From Actinomycetota bacterium (GTDB lineage: Bacteria; Actinomycetota; UBA4738; G016210805), in assembly GCA_016210805.1 (NCBI GenBank), contig JACQTL010000263.1, forward strand, positions 1 to 15,862: a stretch of 15,862 nucleotides of DNA. The letters are read 5' to 3'. A program made the position numbers and the translations under genes. This document shows positions 1 through 6,495 of this stretch, piece by piece; the first letter of the stretch is position 1, and every line of letters begins with the position of its first letter. Under the pieces are notes generated by a model that did not search any database, had not been told where the DNA came from, and saw only the letters and a list, made by a program, of their open reading frames with translations.

Positions 1-301
1 CGACCACGACCTCGGTCTCGGGACGGGGCACGAACACGCCCGGGCGGACCTCCAGCTCCAGGTGGCGGAAGGCCTGCGTGCCGGTGAGGTGCTGGACGGG
101 CGTCCCGGCACAGCGCACGCAGAGCGCTCGCCCGAAGCTCCGGGCCTCGGCGCTCGACATCCCCTCGCGGCGCGAGTAGAGGCCGGCCCGGTCGGTTCGG
201 AGGACGTGCATCAGCAGGACCTCCGCCGTGGCCCTGGGGCTCTCGACCCCGTGCCGGTCCAGGTACCGCTCCGCGCGGCGGAGCACGTCCGCGGGGCGCA
301 A
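1..301 (-). CDS. prmC: Peptide chain release factor N5-glutamine methyltransferase PrmC (HemK), N-terminal part
   Basis: PrmC methylates the glutamine of the GGQ motif in release factors, using S-adenosylmethionine, in the cytosol. Only the first 100 codons lie in the window; the gene runs off the left edge. The visible part covers the N-terminal helical substrate-binding domain and the family hallmark PVQHLTGTQAF, followed by GVFVPRPETE at residues 88-97. The catalytic NPPY motif would lie beyond the edge. The frame follows the prfA stop codon after three bases, and that stop is in frame, so the start must be after it. I chose TTG at 301 because a G-rich Shine-Dalgarno-like run precedes it; GTG at 286 is the alternative. 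The neighbour is its own substrate, RF1, which fits the common prfA-prmC pairing. Confidence 0.9.
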   Translation of the reverse strand, partial: MRPADVLRRAERYLDRHGVESPRATAEVLLMHVLRTDRAGLYSRREGMSSAEARSFGRALCVRCAGTPVQHLTGTQAFRHLELEVRPGVFVPRPETEVVV

Positions 302-304
302 GGC

Positions 305-1417
305 TCAGCCCCCCGTCGGCCGGGTCCCGTCGCCGTCGGACCCCCGCCCGTCGGCCCGGGCGGACAGCTGGCGGGCCCGCTCCCCGGCCACCAGGGCGTC
401 CACGAACTCGTCGATCTCGCCTTCCAGGATCCCCTGGAGCCGGTGGCTGGTGAGCTTGACCCGGTGGTCCGTCACGCGGTTGTCCGGGAAGTTGTACGTG
501 CGGATCTTCTCCGAGCGCTCCCCGGTCCCCACCTGCTGGCGCCGGGTCGCGGCCTGCTCGGCCTGGGCCCTGTCCTGCTCGAGCCGGAGGAGCCGGGCCC
601 TCAGGTACCGCATCGCCTTCTCCCGGTTCTGGAGCTGTGACCTCTCCTCCTGGCAGGCCACCACGATGCCCGTGGGCCTGTGGGTGATCCGGACCGCCGA
701 GTCGGTGGTGTTCACGGACTGGCCCCCGGGGCCCGAGGAGCGGAAGACGTCGATCTCGAGGTCCTCGGGGCGGACCTCGACCTCGACCTCCTCCGCCTCG
801 GGGAGCACGGCCACGGTCGCGGTGGAGGTGTGGATCCGGCCGGACGTCTCGGTTACCGGCACGCGCTGGACCCTGTGGACCCCGGACTCGTGCTTCAGCC
901 GGGAGTAGGCCCCCCGGCCCCGGATCTCGGTGACCACCTCCTTGAAGCCTCCGAGGTCCGACGGGGAGGAGGAGAGCACCTCGCTCTTCCATCCCCGGCG
1001 CTCCGCGTACCGGCGGTACATCTCGAACAGGTCGCCGGCCCACAGGGCGGCCTCCTGCCCTCCGGCCCCGGCCCTGATCTCGACGACGACGTTCTTCTCG
1101 TCGTTCGGGTCCCTGGCCACTAGCAGGGACTCCAGTCGCGTCTGGAGCTCGGCGGCCCTGGCCTCGGCCTTGGCGGCCTCCTCGGCGAAGTAGGCGGCCA
1201 TGTCCGGGTCGGCCTCCTCGCGGGCCATCGCCCGGGCCTCCTCGGCCTGGCGGACGGCCTCCCGGTAGTCGCGGAAGGGCAGCACGACCTGCTCCAGCTC
1301 GGCGAACGCCTTGCCCAGCGTGCGCATCCGCTCGGGGTCGGCCCCCACGCCGGGCGAGGACATCTCGCCGGCCAGCTCGTCGTATCGGGCCTCTATCTCG
1401 CGCAGCCGCTCGTCCAC
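305..1417 (-). CDS. prfA: Peptide chain release factor 1 (RF1)
   Basis: RF1 reads UAA and UAG in the ribosomal A site and triggers release of the finished peptide. The product has 370 residues, close to the usual 355-360, with a short G/D-rich tail after the usual end. It shows a coiled-coil N-terminal domain, the RF1 anticodon tripeptide in its P-V-T form (residues 187-189, in RVPVTETSGRIHTS), the catalytic GGQ at 231-233 (SSGPGGQSVNTTDSAVR), and the conserved KIRTYNFPDNRVTDHR near 304-319. PVT rather than the RF2 tripeptide SPF assigns it to RF1. The frame stays open upstream to 1657, but the family start matches GTG at 1417 (VDERLREIEARYDEL), preceded by GGGAA at a workable distance. It is followed immediately by prmC, its modifying enzyme, and preceded by the DivIVA-like gene with 67 bases between. 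Confidence 0.97.
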   Translation of the reverse strand: MDERLREIEARYDELAGEMSSPGVGADPERMRTLGKAFAELEQVVLPFRDYREAVRQAEEARAMAREEADPDMAAYFAEEAAKAEARAAELQTRLESLLVARDPNDEKNVVVEIRAGAGGQEAALWAGDLFEMYRRYAERRGWKSEVLSSSPSDLGGFKEVVTEIRGRGAYSRLKHESGVHRVQRVPVTETSGRIHTSTATVAVLPEAEEVEVEVRPEDLEIDVFRSSGPGGQSVNTTDSAVRITHRPTGIVVACQEERSQLQNREKAMRYLRARLLRLEQDRAQAEQAATRRQQVGTGERSEKIRTYNFPDNRVTDHRVKLTSHRLQGILEGEIDEFVDALVAGERARQLSARADGRGSDGDGTRPTGG

Positions 1418-1484
1418 GCCCCCATGTTCCCACGCGTGGTGGGGAGCCGGCCGGACCGGGGCTCGCTCGCCCGCGGGGAGCCGC

Positions 1485-2327
1485 TCAGGCGGTGCCGGGG
1501 TCGGCCTCGAGCCGGGGGGGCTCCGCCCGGCCGGGCGCTTCGGCCCCCCGGTCGTCCTCCTCCTCGTCCTCGTCCTCCAGGGACAGGTCCAGCGGAGGGA
1601 GCGTGAGGTCGAGGGTGTCGGGGCCGGGAGCGCTGTCCCAGCCGACGGCGGCGGCATCCAGGAAGGCCCGCTCCGCCTCCTCCACCTCGGGAGGGACCAG
1701 GGATCGGGCAGGCTCCCGCCTGGCCGGCTCGGCGGTCAGCTCGGCCTCCCGGGTCTCACCCGTGTCACCCGACTCGCCCGAGGCCACGGTGCTCTCCAGG
1801 CCCCGGACCACGCCGACCAGGCGCTCGCGCATCGCCTGGAGGTCGGCCAGGATGGCGTCCCTCCGGGCGGCCAGCCCGGCCAGCATGCTCTCGGCCTCGG
1901 CCTGGGCCCGGCGGAGCAGGCTCTCGCTCTCGCCGCGCATCGCCGCGGCCCGGGTCTCGCCCTCCGCCACGATCCGGCGGGCTCGGTCCTCGGCCTCCCG
2001 GACGATCCGTTCGGACTCCTCGGCCGCGGCCCGGCGAGCCGCCTCGGCGTGGGTGTCGGCGGCCCGGAGGACCTCGGCCACCCTGCTGGCGAGCTCGGAG
2101 TAGGCGTCCTCCCGGGCCGTGCGGGTCCCCCGGGCGAGCGAGTCGGCGTCGCTCCGGGCCCGGAAGGCCTCGTGCTCGAGGCGCTCCATCTCGTCCGCCA
2201 CGCGGGCCAGGTAGTCCCTGACCTGGTCGGGGTCGTAGCCCCTCTTCGCATGGGCGAAGCGCCGACGGCGCACGCTGTCGGACGTCGGTCGCTGGATGAG
2301 ATCGGAATCGGCCTCGGTCACGCTCAT
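1485..2327 (-). CDS. DivIVA-domain coiled-coil protein
   Basis: This is a 280-residue cytosolic protein. Residues 24-52 (FAHAKRGYDPDQVRDYLARV and following) match the N-terminal DivIVA/GpsB motif, in which a hydrophobic residue plus RGYD is followed by a short coiled coil that binds curved membrane. Residues 50-180 are a long, Ala/Glu/Arg-rich predicted coiled coil. The tail (240-280) is Leu- and then strongly Asp/Glu-rich, with a run of acidic residues at 251-259. DivIVA family members place polar growth or division proteins. This one is too divergent, and too far from the mur/fts cluster, for me to call it the main DivIVA/Wag31; a paralogue with another role is likely. The ATG at 2327 has a strong Shine-Dalgarno (GAGGAGG, spacing 6). 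A plausible promoter lies just upstream, so it may head a transcript with prfA and prmC. Confidence 0.8.
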   Translation of the reverse strand: MSVTEADSDLIQRPTSDSVRRRRFAHAKRGYDPDQVRDYLARVADEMERLEHEAFRARSDADSLARGTRTAREDAYSELASRVAEVLRAADTHAEAARRAAAEESERIVREAEDRARRIVAEGETRAAAMRGESESLLRRAQAEAESMLAGLAARRDAILADLQAMRERLVGVVRGLESTVASGESGDTGETREAELTAEPARREPARSLVPPEVEEAERAFLDAAAVGWDSAPGPDTLDLTLPPLDLSLEDEDEEEDDRGAEAPGRAEPPRLEADPGTA

Positions 2328-2333
2328 CGATTG

Positions 2334-2340
2334 CCTCCTC
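2334..2340 (-). promoter_or_regulatory. Strong Shine-Dalgarno of the DivIVA-like gene
   Basis: GAGGAGG lies six bases before the ATG at 2327. It fixes this start, although the same frame is open much further upstream through the phosphatase gene. Confidence 0.75.
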
Positions 2341-2363
2341 ACGCAGACGAGGGCCTGGTCGGA

Positions 2364-2386
2364 ACGGGGGTCCACTTTATCCCCGT
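2364..2386 (-). repeat. Inverted repeat surrounding the candidate -10 element
   Basis: ACGGGG (2386-2381) and CCCCGT (2369-2364) are perfect six-base arms around an 11-base loop that holds TAAAGT. It could be an operator-like site at the promoter, an RNA hairpin for upstream transcripts, or chance in GC-rich DNA. Confidence 0.3.
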
Positions 2387-2401
2387 CTCGCCCGATTGCA
2401 A
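2374..2401 (-). promoter_or_regulatory. Candidate sigma70-type promoter for the DivIVA-like gene, prfA and prmC
   Basis: Reading the minus strand, TTGCAA (2401-2396) is followed after 16 bases by TAAAGT (2379-2374); each hexamer matches four of six consensus bases. It sits in the 83-base gap after the phosphatase stop codon, one of the few A/T-rich spots here, and would give a leader of about 40 bases before the strong Shine-Dalgarno. A hairpin overlaps the -10 element. The call rests on sequence only. Confidence 0.45.
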
Positions 2402-2410
2402 CGACCGCCG

Positions 2411-3313
2411 TCAGGCAGGGGAGATCGAGAAGGAGTCGAGCACTCGGCCCGCCGCGGAGACGGCGGTCCCCCGGATCCGGTCGGGGGTGATCGTGAGGTA
2501 CAGGAAGTGGTGCTCCCGGTCGTCGAAGGCCGCCGGCTCCGGGGTCCCCTCGGGACAGGCCCTCACGTCGTACAGCTCCGCCCCCCCGCCGCCCGTCACT
2601 ACGTGGGTGACGCCGTCGATGGGGGCGAACCGCTGGTAGACGTGGTCGTGCCCGGCGAGCACCAGGTCGGCCCCGCCCTCCTCCAGGTCGTCCAGCCAGA
2701 CCGCCCGGACCTGGAGGTCGCTCCCGTGGTCGGCACAGCTGTTGGGCGGGTGGTGGAGGATCACCAGCTGCCAGGGGGCCGTGGAGGCAGCGAGGCGCTC
2801 CTCGAGCCACTCGGCCTGCTCCTGCGAGAAGGGGTCGTTGGAGTCGAGGACGAGGATGTCGACCGGTCCGGCGCTCCGCTCGTACCAGCGGTGGGGCATG
2901 CCCAGGAGCTCCATGACCGGCTCGCCGTCGTCGGTCTTCACGTCGTGGTTGCCGAGGCTCGCGATGACCGGGATCCCCCGCTCCTCCACCCAGCCGTAGG
3001 GCTGCCGCCAGGCCCGGTCGAACTCGTCCGGGTGTCCGTCCTCGTAGACGTTGTCGCCCGTCGTGACCAGCGCGTCGATGGGCCGGCCGTCCGTCCAGTC
3101 CCGGATCGCCGCGGACACGGCCATCTCGTCGGCGGTGCCCGACCCGAAGTCCCCGATCACCACGAGGTGGACGCGGTCCGGCGCCCCGATCGTGGCCGGT
3201 CCCCCGCCGGTGGGAGATGCCCCCCCGCCGCACGCCGCGGCGAGCGTCGCCAGCCCGGCGAGGAGGGCCCCCAGGGCCTGCCGGGAGCGGCGGGCCGAGG
3301 CGGGGGTCCCCAT
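2411..3313 (-). CDS. Lipoprotein metallophosphoesterase, type 5 (tartrate-resistant) acid phosphatase-like
   Basis: This is a 300-residue exported phosphatase. The N-terminus has an Arg-rich start, a hydrophobic stretch (12-27) and a lipobox LAAAC with Cys28, so it should be lipid-anchored outside the membrane. A Gly/Pro-rich linker follows. The calcineurin-like metal site is complete: GDFG (54-57), GDNVYEDG (86-93), GNHD (121-124), HHPP (187-190) and GHDHVYQR (221-228). The order and spacing, including the HHPP...ADHG segment and MPHRWYER, resemble the small purple acid phosphatase Acp5 class, which hydrolyses phosphomonoesters with an Fe/metal pair. The substrate cannot be read from the sequence. 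It starts 17 bases after the DUF1385 stop with no clear Shine-Dalgarno, so it may depend on coupling. ATG at 3313 is the only start that places the signal sequence at the N-terminus. Confidence 0.85.
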   Translation of the reverse strand: MGTPASARRSRQALGALLAGLATLAAACGGGASPTGGGPATIGAPDRVHLVVIGDFGSGTADEMAVSAAIRDWTDGRPIDALVTTGDNVYEDGHPDEFDRAWRQPYGWVEERGIPVIASLGNHDVKTDDGEPVMELLGMPHRWYERSAGPVDILVLDSNDPFSQEQAEWLEERLAASTAPWQLVILHHPPNSCADHGSDLQVRAVWLDDLEEGGADLVLAGHDHVYQRFAPIDGVTHVVTGGGGAELYDVRACPEGTPEPAAFDDREHHFLYLTITPDRIRGTAVSAAGRVLDSFSISPA

Positions 3314-3330
3314 GGGGCCGGGGTCCGGGC

Positions 3331-4260
3331 TCAGGTGAGCGGCTCGGGCTCGGCCGGCTCGGGCTCGGCCGGCTCGGGCTCGCGCTCCCGGCGGAGGACC
3401 TCCCCGAAGGAGGCCAGGGCCACCTCGATCATGTCCACGGTCGGGGGCCTGGTCGTGATCCGCTGGAGCCAGAGCCCCGGGGCCATGACGATCCGCATCA
3501 CCAGGGACCCCTGGTACTTCGCGCCCAGGCGCAGCAGCTCGTAGGCCAGCCCGGCGATGATCGGGATGGCGATCACCCGCGAGCCGATCCTCCAGCCGAT
3601 CGTCGGGTTCCCGAAGAACGAGAAGACGAAGATCGTGAGCACCATGACCAGCAGGAGGAAGTTCGTCCCGCACCGAACGTGGAGCGTGGAGTACCGGTCG
3701 ATGCGCTCCGGCACGAGCTCGTCGCCGTGCTCGTAGGCGGCGATCGTCTTGTGCTCGGCTCCGTGGTACTGGAAGACCCGGCGGATGTCCTTCATCAGCC
3801 CGATGAGGGCCAGGTACCCGAGGAAGAGCATCACCCGGAACAGCCCCTCCAGCACGTTCAGGAGGAGCCCGGAGCCGATCCGTCCCCGGAGGGCGCCGAA
3901 GCCGGCCGCCGGGAGCACGATGAAGATCCCCACGAAGAAGACCATGGCGATCGTCATGGAGACCGCCATCTGCCCCCTGGTCGGGCGCTCGTCCTCCGGG
4001 CTCGACCGGTGCGCGGCGATCTGGAGGGCCCGGATCCCGATCGACAGGGCCTGCCCCAGGGCCAGGATCCCCCGGAGCCCGGGCGCCTTGAGGAAGGGTG
4101 CCCGGTCGGCGACGGAGCGGATCCGGTGGGACTCCAGGTGGATGGCGCCCTCGGGCTGGCGCACGGCCACGGCCCAGTGGTCGCGGCCGCGCATCATCAC
4201 GCCCTCGATGACGGCCTGTCCGCCGTAGTAGTGCTGTGCGCGAGTCGTTCCCTCCGCCAC
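3331..4260 (-). CDS. DUF1385 (YqhQ-like) integral membrane protein
   Basis: A 309-residue membrane protein of the DUF1385 family, whose function is not established as far as I know. Hallmarks are GGQAVIEGVMMRG at residues 13-25, near the N-terminus as usual, and RRVFQYHGAEHKTIAAYEHG at 160-179. Hydrophobic segments lie near 100-120, 134-156, 199-216 and 229-243, so about four membrane spans. The C-terminus carries a tandem EPEPA repeat (294-307) after the last conserved part. The start is GTG at 4260, which places the family motif at the normal distance. It follows rpmE by 15 bases and precedes the lipoprotein phosphatase by 17 bases, without clear Shine-Dalgarno sites, suggesting one transcript. 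As I recall, DUF1385 genes beside rpmE, prfA and prmC also occur in Firmicutes and other deep bacterial lineages. Confidence 0.93.
   Translation of the reverse strand: MAEGTTRAQHYYGGQAVIEGVMMRGRDHWAVAVRQPEGAIHLESHRIRSVADRAPFLKAPGLRGILALGQALSIGIRALQIAAHRSSPEDERPTRGQMAVSMTIAMVFFVGIFIVLPAAGFGALRGRIGSGLLLNVLEGLFRVMLFLGYLALIGLMKDIRRVFQYHGAEHKTIAAYEHGDELVPERIDRYSTLHVRCGTNFLLLVMVLTIFVFSFFGNPTIGWRIGSRVIAIPIIAGLAYELLRLGAKYQGSLVMRIVMAPGLWLQRITTRPPTVDMIEVALASFGEVLRREREPEPAEPEPAEPEPLT
3341..3382. repeat. 15-base tandem repeat, about 2.8 copies, in the 3' end of the DUF1385 gene
   Basis: The plus-strand unit GGCTCGGGCTCGGCC occurs exactly at 3341-3355 and 3356-3370 and partly from 3371. It keeps the frame and encodes EPEPA repeats in the C-terminal tail, so copy number could vary without breaking the gene. 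Confidence 0.85.
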
Positions 4261-4275
4261 GGCGCGCTTAACGGC

Positions 4276-4485
4276 CTAGCCGGCGTCGCGCTTGGCGTAC
4301 CGGCGCTGGAACCGCTCCACCCGACCGCCGGTGTCCACCAGCTTCTGCTTGCCCGTGTAGAACGGGTGGCAGTTCGAGCAGATCTCGACCCGGATCTCGG
4401 GCTTGGTCGACCGGGTGGTGAACGTGTTGCCGCAGGAGCAGTGGACGGTCGCCTCCACGTACTCCGGATGGATCCCCTGCTTCAT
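4276..4485 (-). CDS. rpmE: 50S ribosomal protein L31, zinc-binding type
   Basis: A 69-residue component of the large ribosomal subunit that bridges toward the small subunit head. The start MKQGIHPEYVEATVHCSCGN is typical. Four cysteines (C16, C18, C36, C39; CxC then CxxC) form the zinc ribbon, so this is the zinc-containing form used when zinc is sufficient, not the cysteine-free paralogue. HPFYTGKQKLVDTGGRVERF is the conserved C-terminal part. ATG at 4485 has a GAGGAG Shine-Dalgarno six bases upstream (4497-4492). A GC hairpin precedes it. The location between rho and prfA is common in actinomycetes. Confidence 0.97.
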   Translation of the reverse strand: MKQGIHPEYVEATVHCSCGNTFTTRSTKPEIRVEICSNCHPFYTGKQKLVDTGGRVERFQRRYAKRDAG

Positions 4486-4503
4486 CTCGGTCTCCTCGTC
4501 GGT

Positions 4504-4532
4504 CCCCGGTCCGGCTGGGCCGGCCGCCGGGG
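4504..4532 (-). promoter_or_regulatory. GC hairpin just upstream of the rpmE ribosome-binding site
   Basis: On the minus strand, CCCCGG (4532-4527) pairs with CCGGGG (4509-4504), and inside it CCGGC (4523-4519) pairs with GCCGG (4515-4511) across a three-base loop; a small asymmetric bulge separates the two stems. It ends seven bases before the Shine-Dalgarno of rpmE. No T-tract follows, so it is not a classic intrinsic terminator. It may be a translational control element or an RNA-processing site. Confidence 0.4.
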
Positions 4533-4553
4533 CTCCTCGCTCGTTGCGGTCCC

Positions 4554-4778
4554 TCAAGCGTACGAGAGGCCGTGGTCTTCCATCAGCCCCTCGACGTACC
4601 GGTGGAAGGCGAGGTGGTCGCTGCGGAACTCCCGCTCCTCCTCGCCAAGCCTCACCGTGACGACGTCGTACGGGCCTCCCGGCGTCTCCCGGTCCTCCCG
4701 GATGGCCACCGGCTCCCAGCCGGACTCGATCGCCGCGCGGAGCTCCGCGAGGACGGGATCGTCTCCCCAGCCGGCCAT
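4554..4778 (-). CDS. Small hypothetical protein (74 residues) between rho and rpmE
   Basis: I do not recognise a family. The product is 74 residues, acidic and apparently soluble: it has no signal peptide, no membrane segment and no cysteine. It reads as a helix (DPVLAELRAAIESG), a likely beta pair (YDVVTVRLGEEEREFRSD) and a C-terminal helix (HLAFHRYVEGLMEDHG). Support for a real gene comes from an AGGAGA Shine-Dalgarno with five-base spacing before ATG 4778, a snug fit between two essential genes in the same direction, and a plausible globular composition. A nine-codon open frame in the same phase ends with TAG directly before this ATG. Co-transcription with rho and rpmE is likely. Confidence 0.65.
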   Translation of the reverse strand: MAGWGDDPVLAELRAAIESGWEPVAIREDRETPGGPYDVVTVRLGEEEREFRSDHLAFHRYVEGLMEDHGLSYA

Positions 4779-4819
4779 CTATCTCTCCTGCCCCCCTGGA
4801 CCCCCCATCTGTCTCTCCT
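4775..4819. repeat. Duplicated ribosome-binding-site/start segment, 30 bases apart
   Basis: On the minus strand AGGAGAGACAGATGG (4819-4805) and AGGAGAGATAGATGG (4789-4775) match at 14 of 15 bases. Each contains a Shine-Dalgarno and an ATG in the same relative position and the same reading phase. The single difference turns CAG into the TAG that separates the two starts. Confidence 0.8.
4779..4808 (-). other. Nine-codon mini-ORF abutting the start of the 74-residue gene
   Basis: ATG at 4808 opens a frame reading MGGPGGQER and then TAG (4781-4779), immediately followed by ATG 4778. It has its own AGGAGA Shine-Dalgarno (4819-4814), which overlaps the rho stop codon. Its ribosome-site and start segment is nearly identical to that of the next gene. 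It may be a leader peptide, an evolutionary relic of a duplicated start, or chance. Confidence 0.35.
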
Positions 4820-6494
4820 AGCCCGACGCCGGGGCCTTGGAGATCTCCCGGAGGAACTGCTCGTTCGACTTGGTCGCCCGGACCTTGTCGATGAGCAGCT
4901 CCAGCGCGGCGGCAGGCTCCAGGGCGTGCAGGACCCGGCGGAGCCGCCACACCAGGGCGAGCTCCTCGGTGGTCATGAGCAGCTCCTCCTTGCGGGTCCC
5001 CGAGGCCTCCACGTTGATGGCCGGGTAGATCCGCTTCTCGGAGAGCTGCCGGTCGAGCCGGATCTCCCAGTTGCCGGTGCCCTTGAACTCCTCGAAGATC
5101 CCGTCGTCCATCCGGGACCCCGTCTCCACCAGGGCGCTGGCGATGATCGTGAGCGATCCGCCCTCCTCGATGTTCCGGGCCGCCCCGAAGAACCGCCGCG
5201 GCGGGTACAGGGCCGTGGAGTCGATGCCCCCGGTGAGGATCCGGCCGGAGGCCGGCGCGGCCAGGTTGTAGGCCCTGGTCAGCCGGGTGATCGAGTCGAG
5301 CAGGATGCCCACGTCCTTGCCCATCTCGGCCAGGCGCTTGGCCCGCTCGAGGACCAGCTCGGTGACCTGGATGTGCTGGTCCGGCGGCTTGTCGAACGTG
5401 GAGTAGACCACCTCGGCGGCCTCCACGGTCCGCTGCCAGTCGGTGACCTCCTCGGGCCGCTCGTCCACGAGCAGCACGATGAGGTGCAGGTCCGGGTCGG
5501 AGGACAGGAAGCCGTTGGCGATCTGCTTGAGCACCGTGGTCTTCCCGGCCTTCGGGGGGGACACGACCATGCCCCGCTGGCCCTTCCCGATCGGGGCGAT
5601 CAGGTCGATGATCCGCTCGGCCACCGCCCCGGGGCCGCTCTCCAGGCGGACCCGCTCGTCGGGGAACAGCGGCGTGAGCTTCTCGAACGTGGGCCGCTGC
5701 TTGGCCTCCTCCGGGTCGAGCCCGTTCACGGAGTCGATCCGGAGCAGGGCGGAGTACTTCTCGTTGTCCTTGGGATGGCGCACCGCCCCGACCACCTCGT
5801 CGCCCTTGCGCAGGGCGAACCGGCGGATCTGGGACAGCGACGCGTAGATGTCCTCGGGGCCGGGCAGGTAGCCCGACGTCCTCAGGAACCCGTAGCCCTC
5901 CGGCAGGACGTCGAGCACGCCCGTGCGGACCGGCGCCTCGGCGAGCTCGCGCTCGCGCTCCTCGGACTCGCGCTGCCGGCGCTCCTCGCGGGCCCGGCGG
6001 CGCTCCTCGCGGGACATCCGCCGCCGGTCGCCGGGGCCCCGATCGTCGCGCCGCTCCTGGGGGCCGCGGCCGCCCTGGTCGGACCGGCCGTCCCCCTCGC
6101 GCTCGCGGGTGTCCCGCGTGTCACGGGTGTCCCGGTCGCGGGCCGCGGGCCGGCTCCGGGTCTCGCCGTCCCCGGAGGCGTCCTCCTCGGCCCGGCCGGC
6201 CGGACGCTCGGCCCGGCCCTCCTCGGTCGCCTCCTCCGAGGAGACGCCGGCGTCCTGGTCCGCGCGATCCTCGACGGGCTCGGACGCGTCCACCTCGGAC
6301 GGGGCCTCGTCGGTGGCCGTGCCCCCGCCGGGTCCGGCGTGGCTGTTCCCGGAGACGCGGTCCATCAGGGCCTGGATCAGCGGGCCCTTGCGCATGCGCT
6401 GGGTTCCCTCGAGCCCGACGTCCTCGGCGAGCTTCTGGAGCTCGGCCAGGGTCTTGCCCTCGAGGGCTTCTGTGTCGATCGTGCGGGAGTCCAA
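4818..6494 (-). CDS. rho: Transcription termination factor Rho
   Basis: Rho is a hexameric RNA helicase that ends transcription of untranslated RNA. The 558-residue product has an N-terminal SAP-like Rho_N fold (14-45, LAELQKLAEDVGLEG), then a charged, disordered insertion of about 140 residues (46-189) rich in Asp, Glu, Arg and Gly, typical of actinomycetes. The RNA-binding domain (190-258) starts TGVLDVLPEGYGFLRTSGYL. The ATPase core carries Walker A PPKAGKTT (313-320), Walker B LIVLLVDERPEEVTD (338-352), STFDKPPDQH (365-374), LLDSITRLTRAYN, RRFFGAARNIEEGGSLTIIA and EEFKGTGN. I chose TTG 6494 because AAGGAG (6506-6501) lies six bases upstream and the codon follows the transaldolase stop by one base. 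GTG 6530, inside the upstream gene, is less likely. Confidence 0.96.
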   Translation of the reverse strand: MDSRTIDTEALEGKTLAELQKLAEDVGLEGTQRMRKGPLIQALMDRVSGNSHAGPGGGTATDEAPSEVDASEPVEDRADQDAGVSSEEATEEGRAERPAGRAEEDASGDGETRSRPAARDRDTRDTRDTREREGDGRSDQGGRGPQERRDDRGPGDRRRMSREERRRAREERRQRESEERERELAEAPVRTGVLDVLPEGYGFLRTSGYLPGPEDIYASLSQIRRFALRKGDEVVGAVRHPKDNEKYSALLRIDSVNGLDPEEAKQRPTFEKLTPLFPDERVRLESGPGAVAERIIDLIAPIGKGQRGMVVSPPKAGKTTVLKQIANGFLSSDPDLHLIVLLVDERPEEVTDWQRTVEAAEVVYSTFDKPPDQHIQVTELVLERAKRLAEMGKDVGILLDSITRLTRAYNLAAPASGRILTGGIDSTALYPPRRFFGAARNIEEGGSLTIIASALVETGSRMDDGIFEEFKGTGNWEIRLDRQLSEKRIYPAINVEASGTRKEELLMTTEELALVWRLRRVLHALEPAAALELLIDKVRATKSNEQFLREISKAPASG

Positions 6495-6495
6495 C

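Noticed and set aside
1430..1439. Perfect palindrome CCACGCGTGG before prfA
   Set aside because: It is only ten bases with no loop, and such palindromes are expected by chance in GC-rich DNA; no partner site was seen.
1418..1657. Upstream in-frame extension of prfA
   Set aside because: The extra 80 residues are Pro/Arg/Thr-rich and overlap the DivIVA-like gene in another frame; the RF1 family start fits GTG 1417.
2328..3233. Upstream in-frame extension of the DivIVA-like gene
   Set aside because: The frame is open through the phosphatase gene, but its translation there is low complexity and the strong Shine-Dalgarno sits directly before ATG 2327.
3217..4821. A 534-codon plus-strand open frame opposite DUF1385 and rpmE
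   Set aside because: It is a shadow of clearly real minus-strand genes and has no motif of its own.
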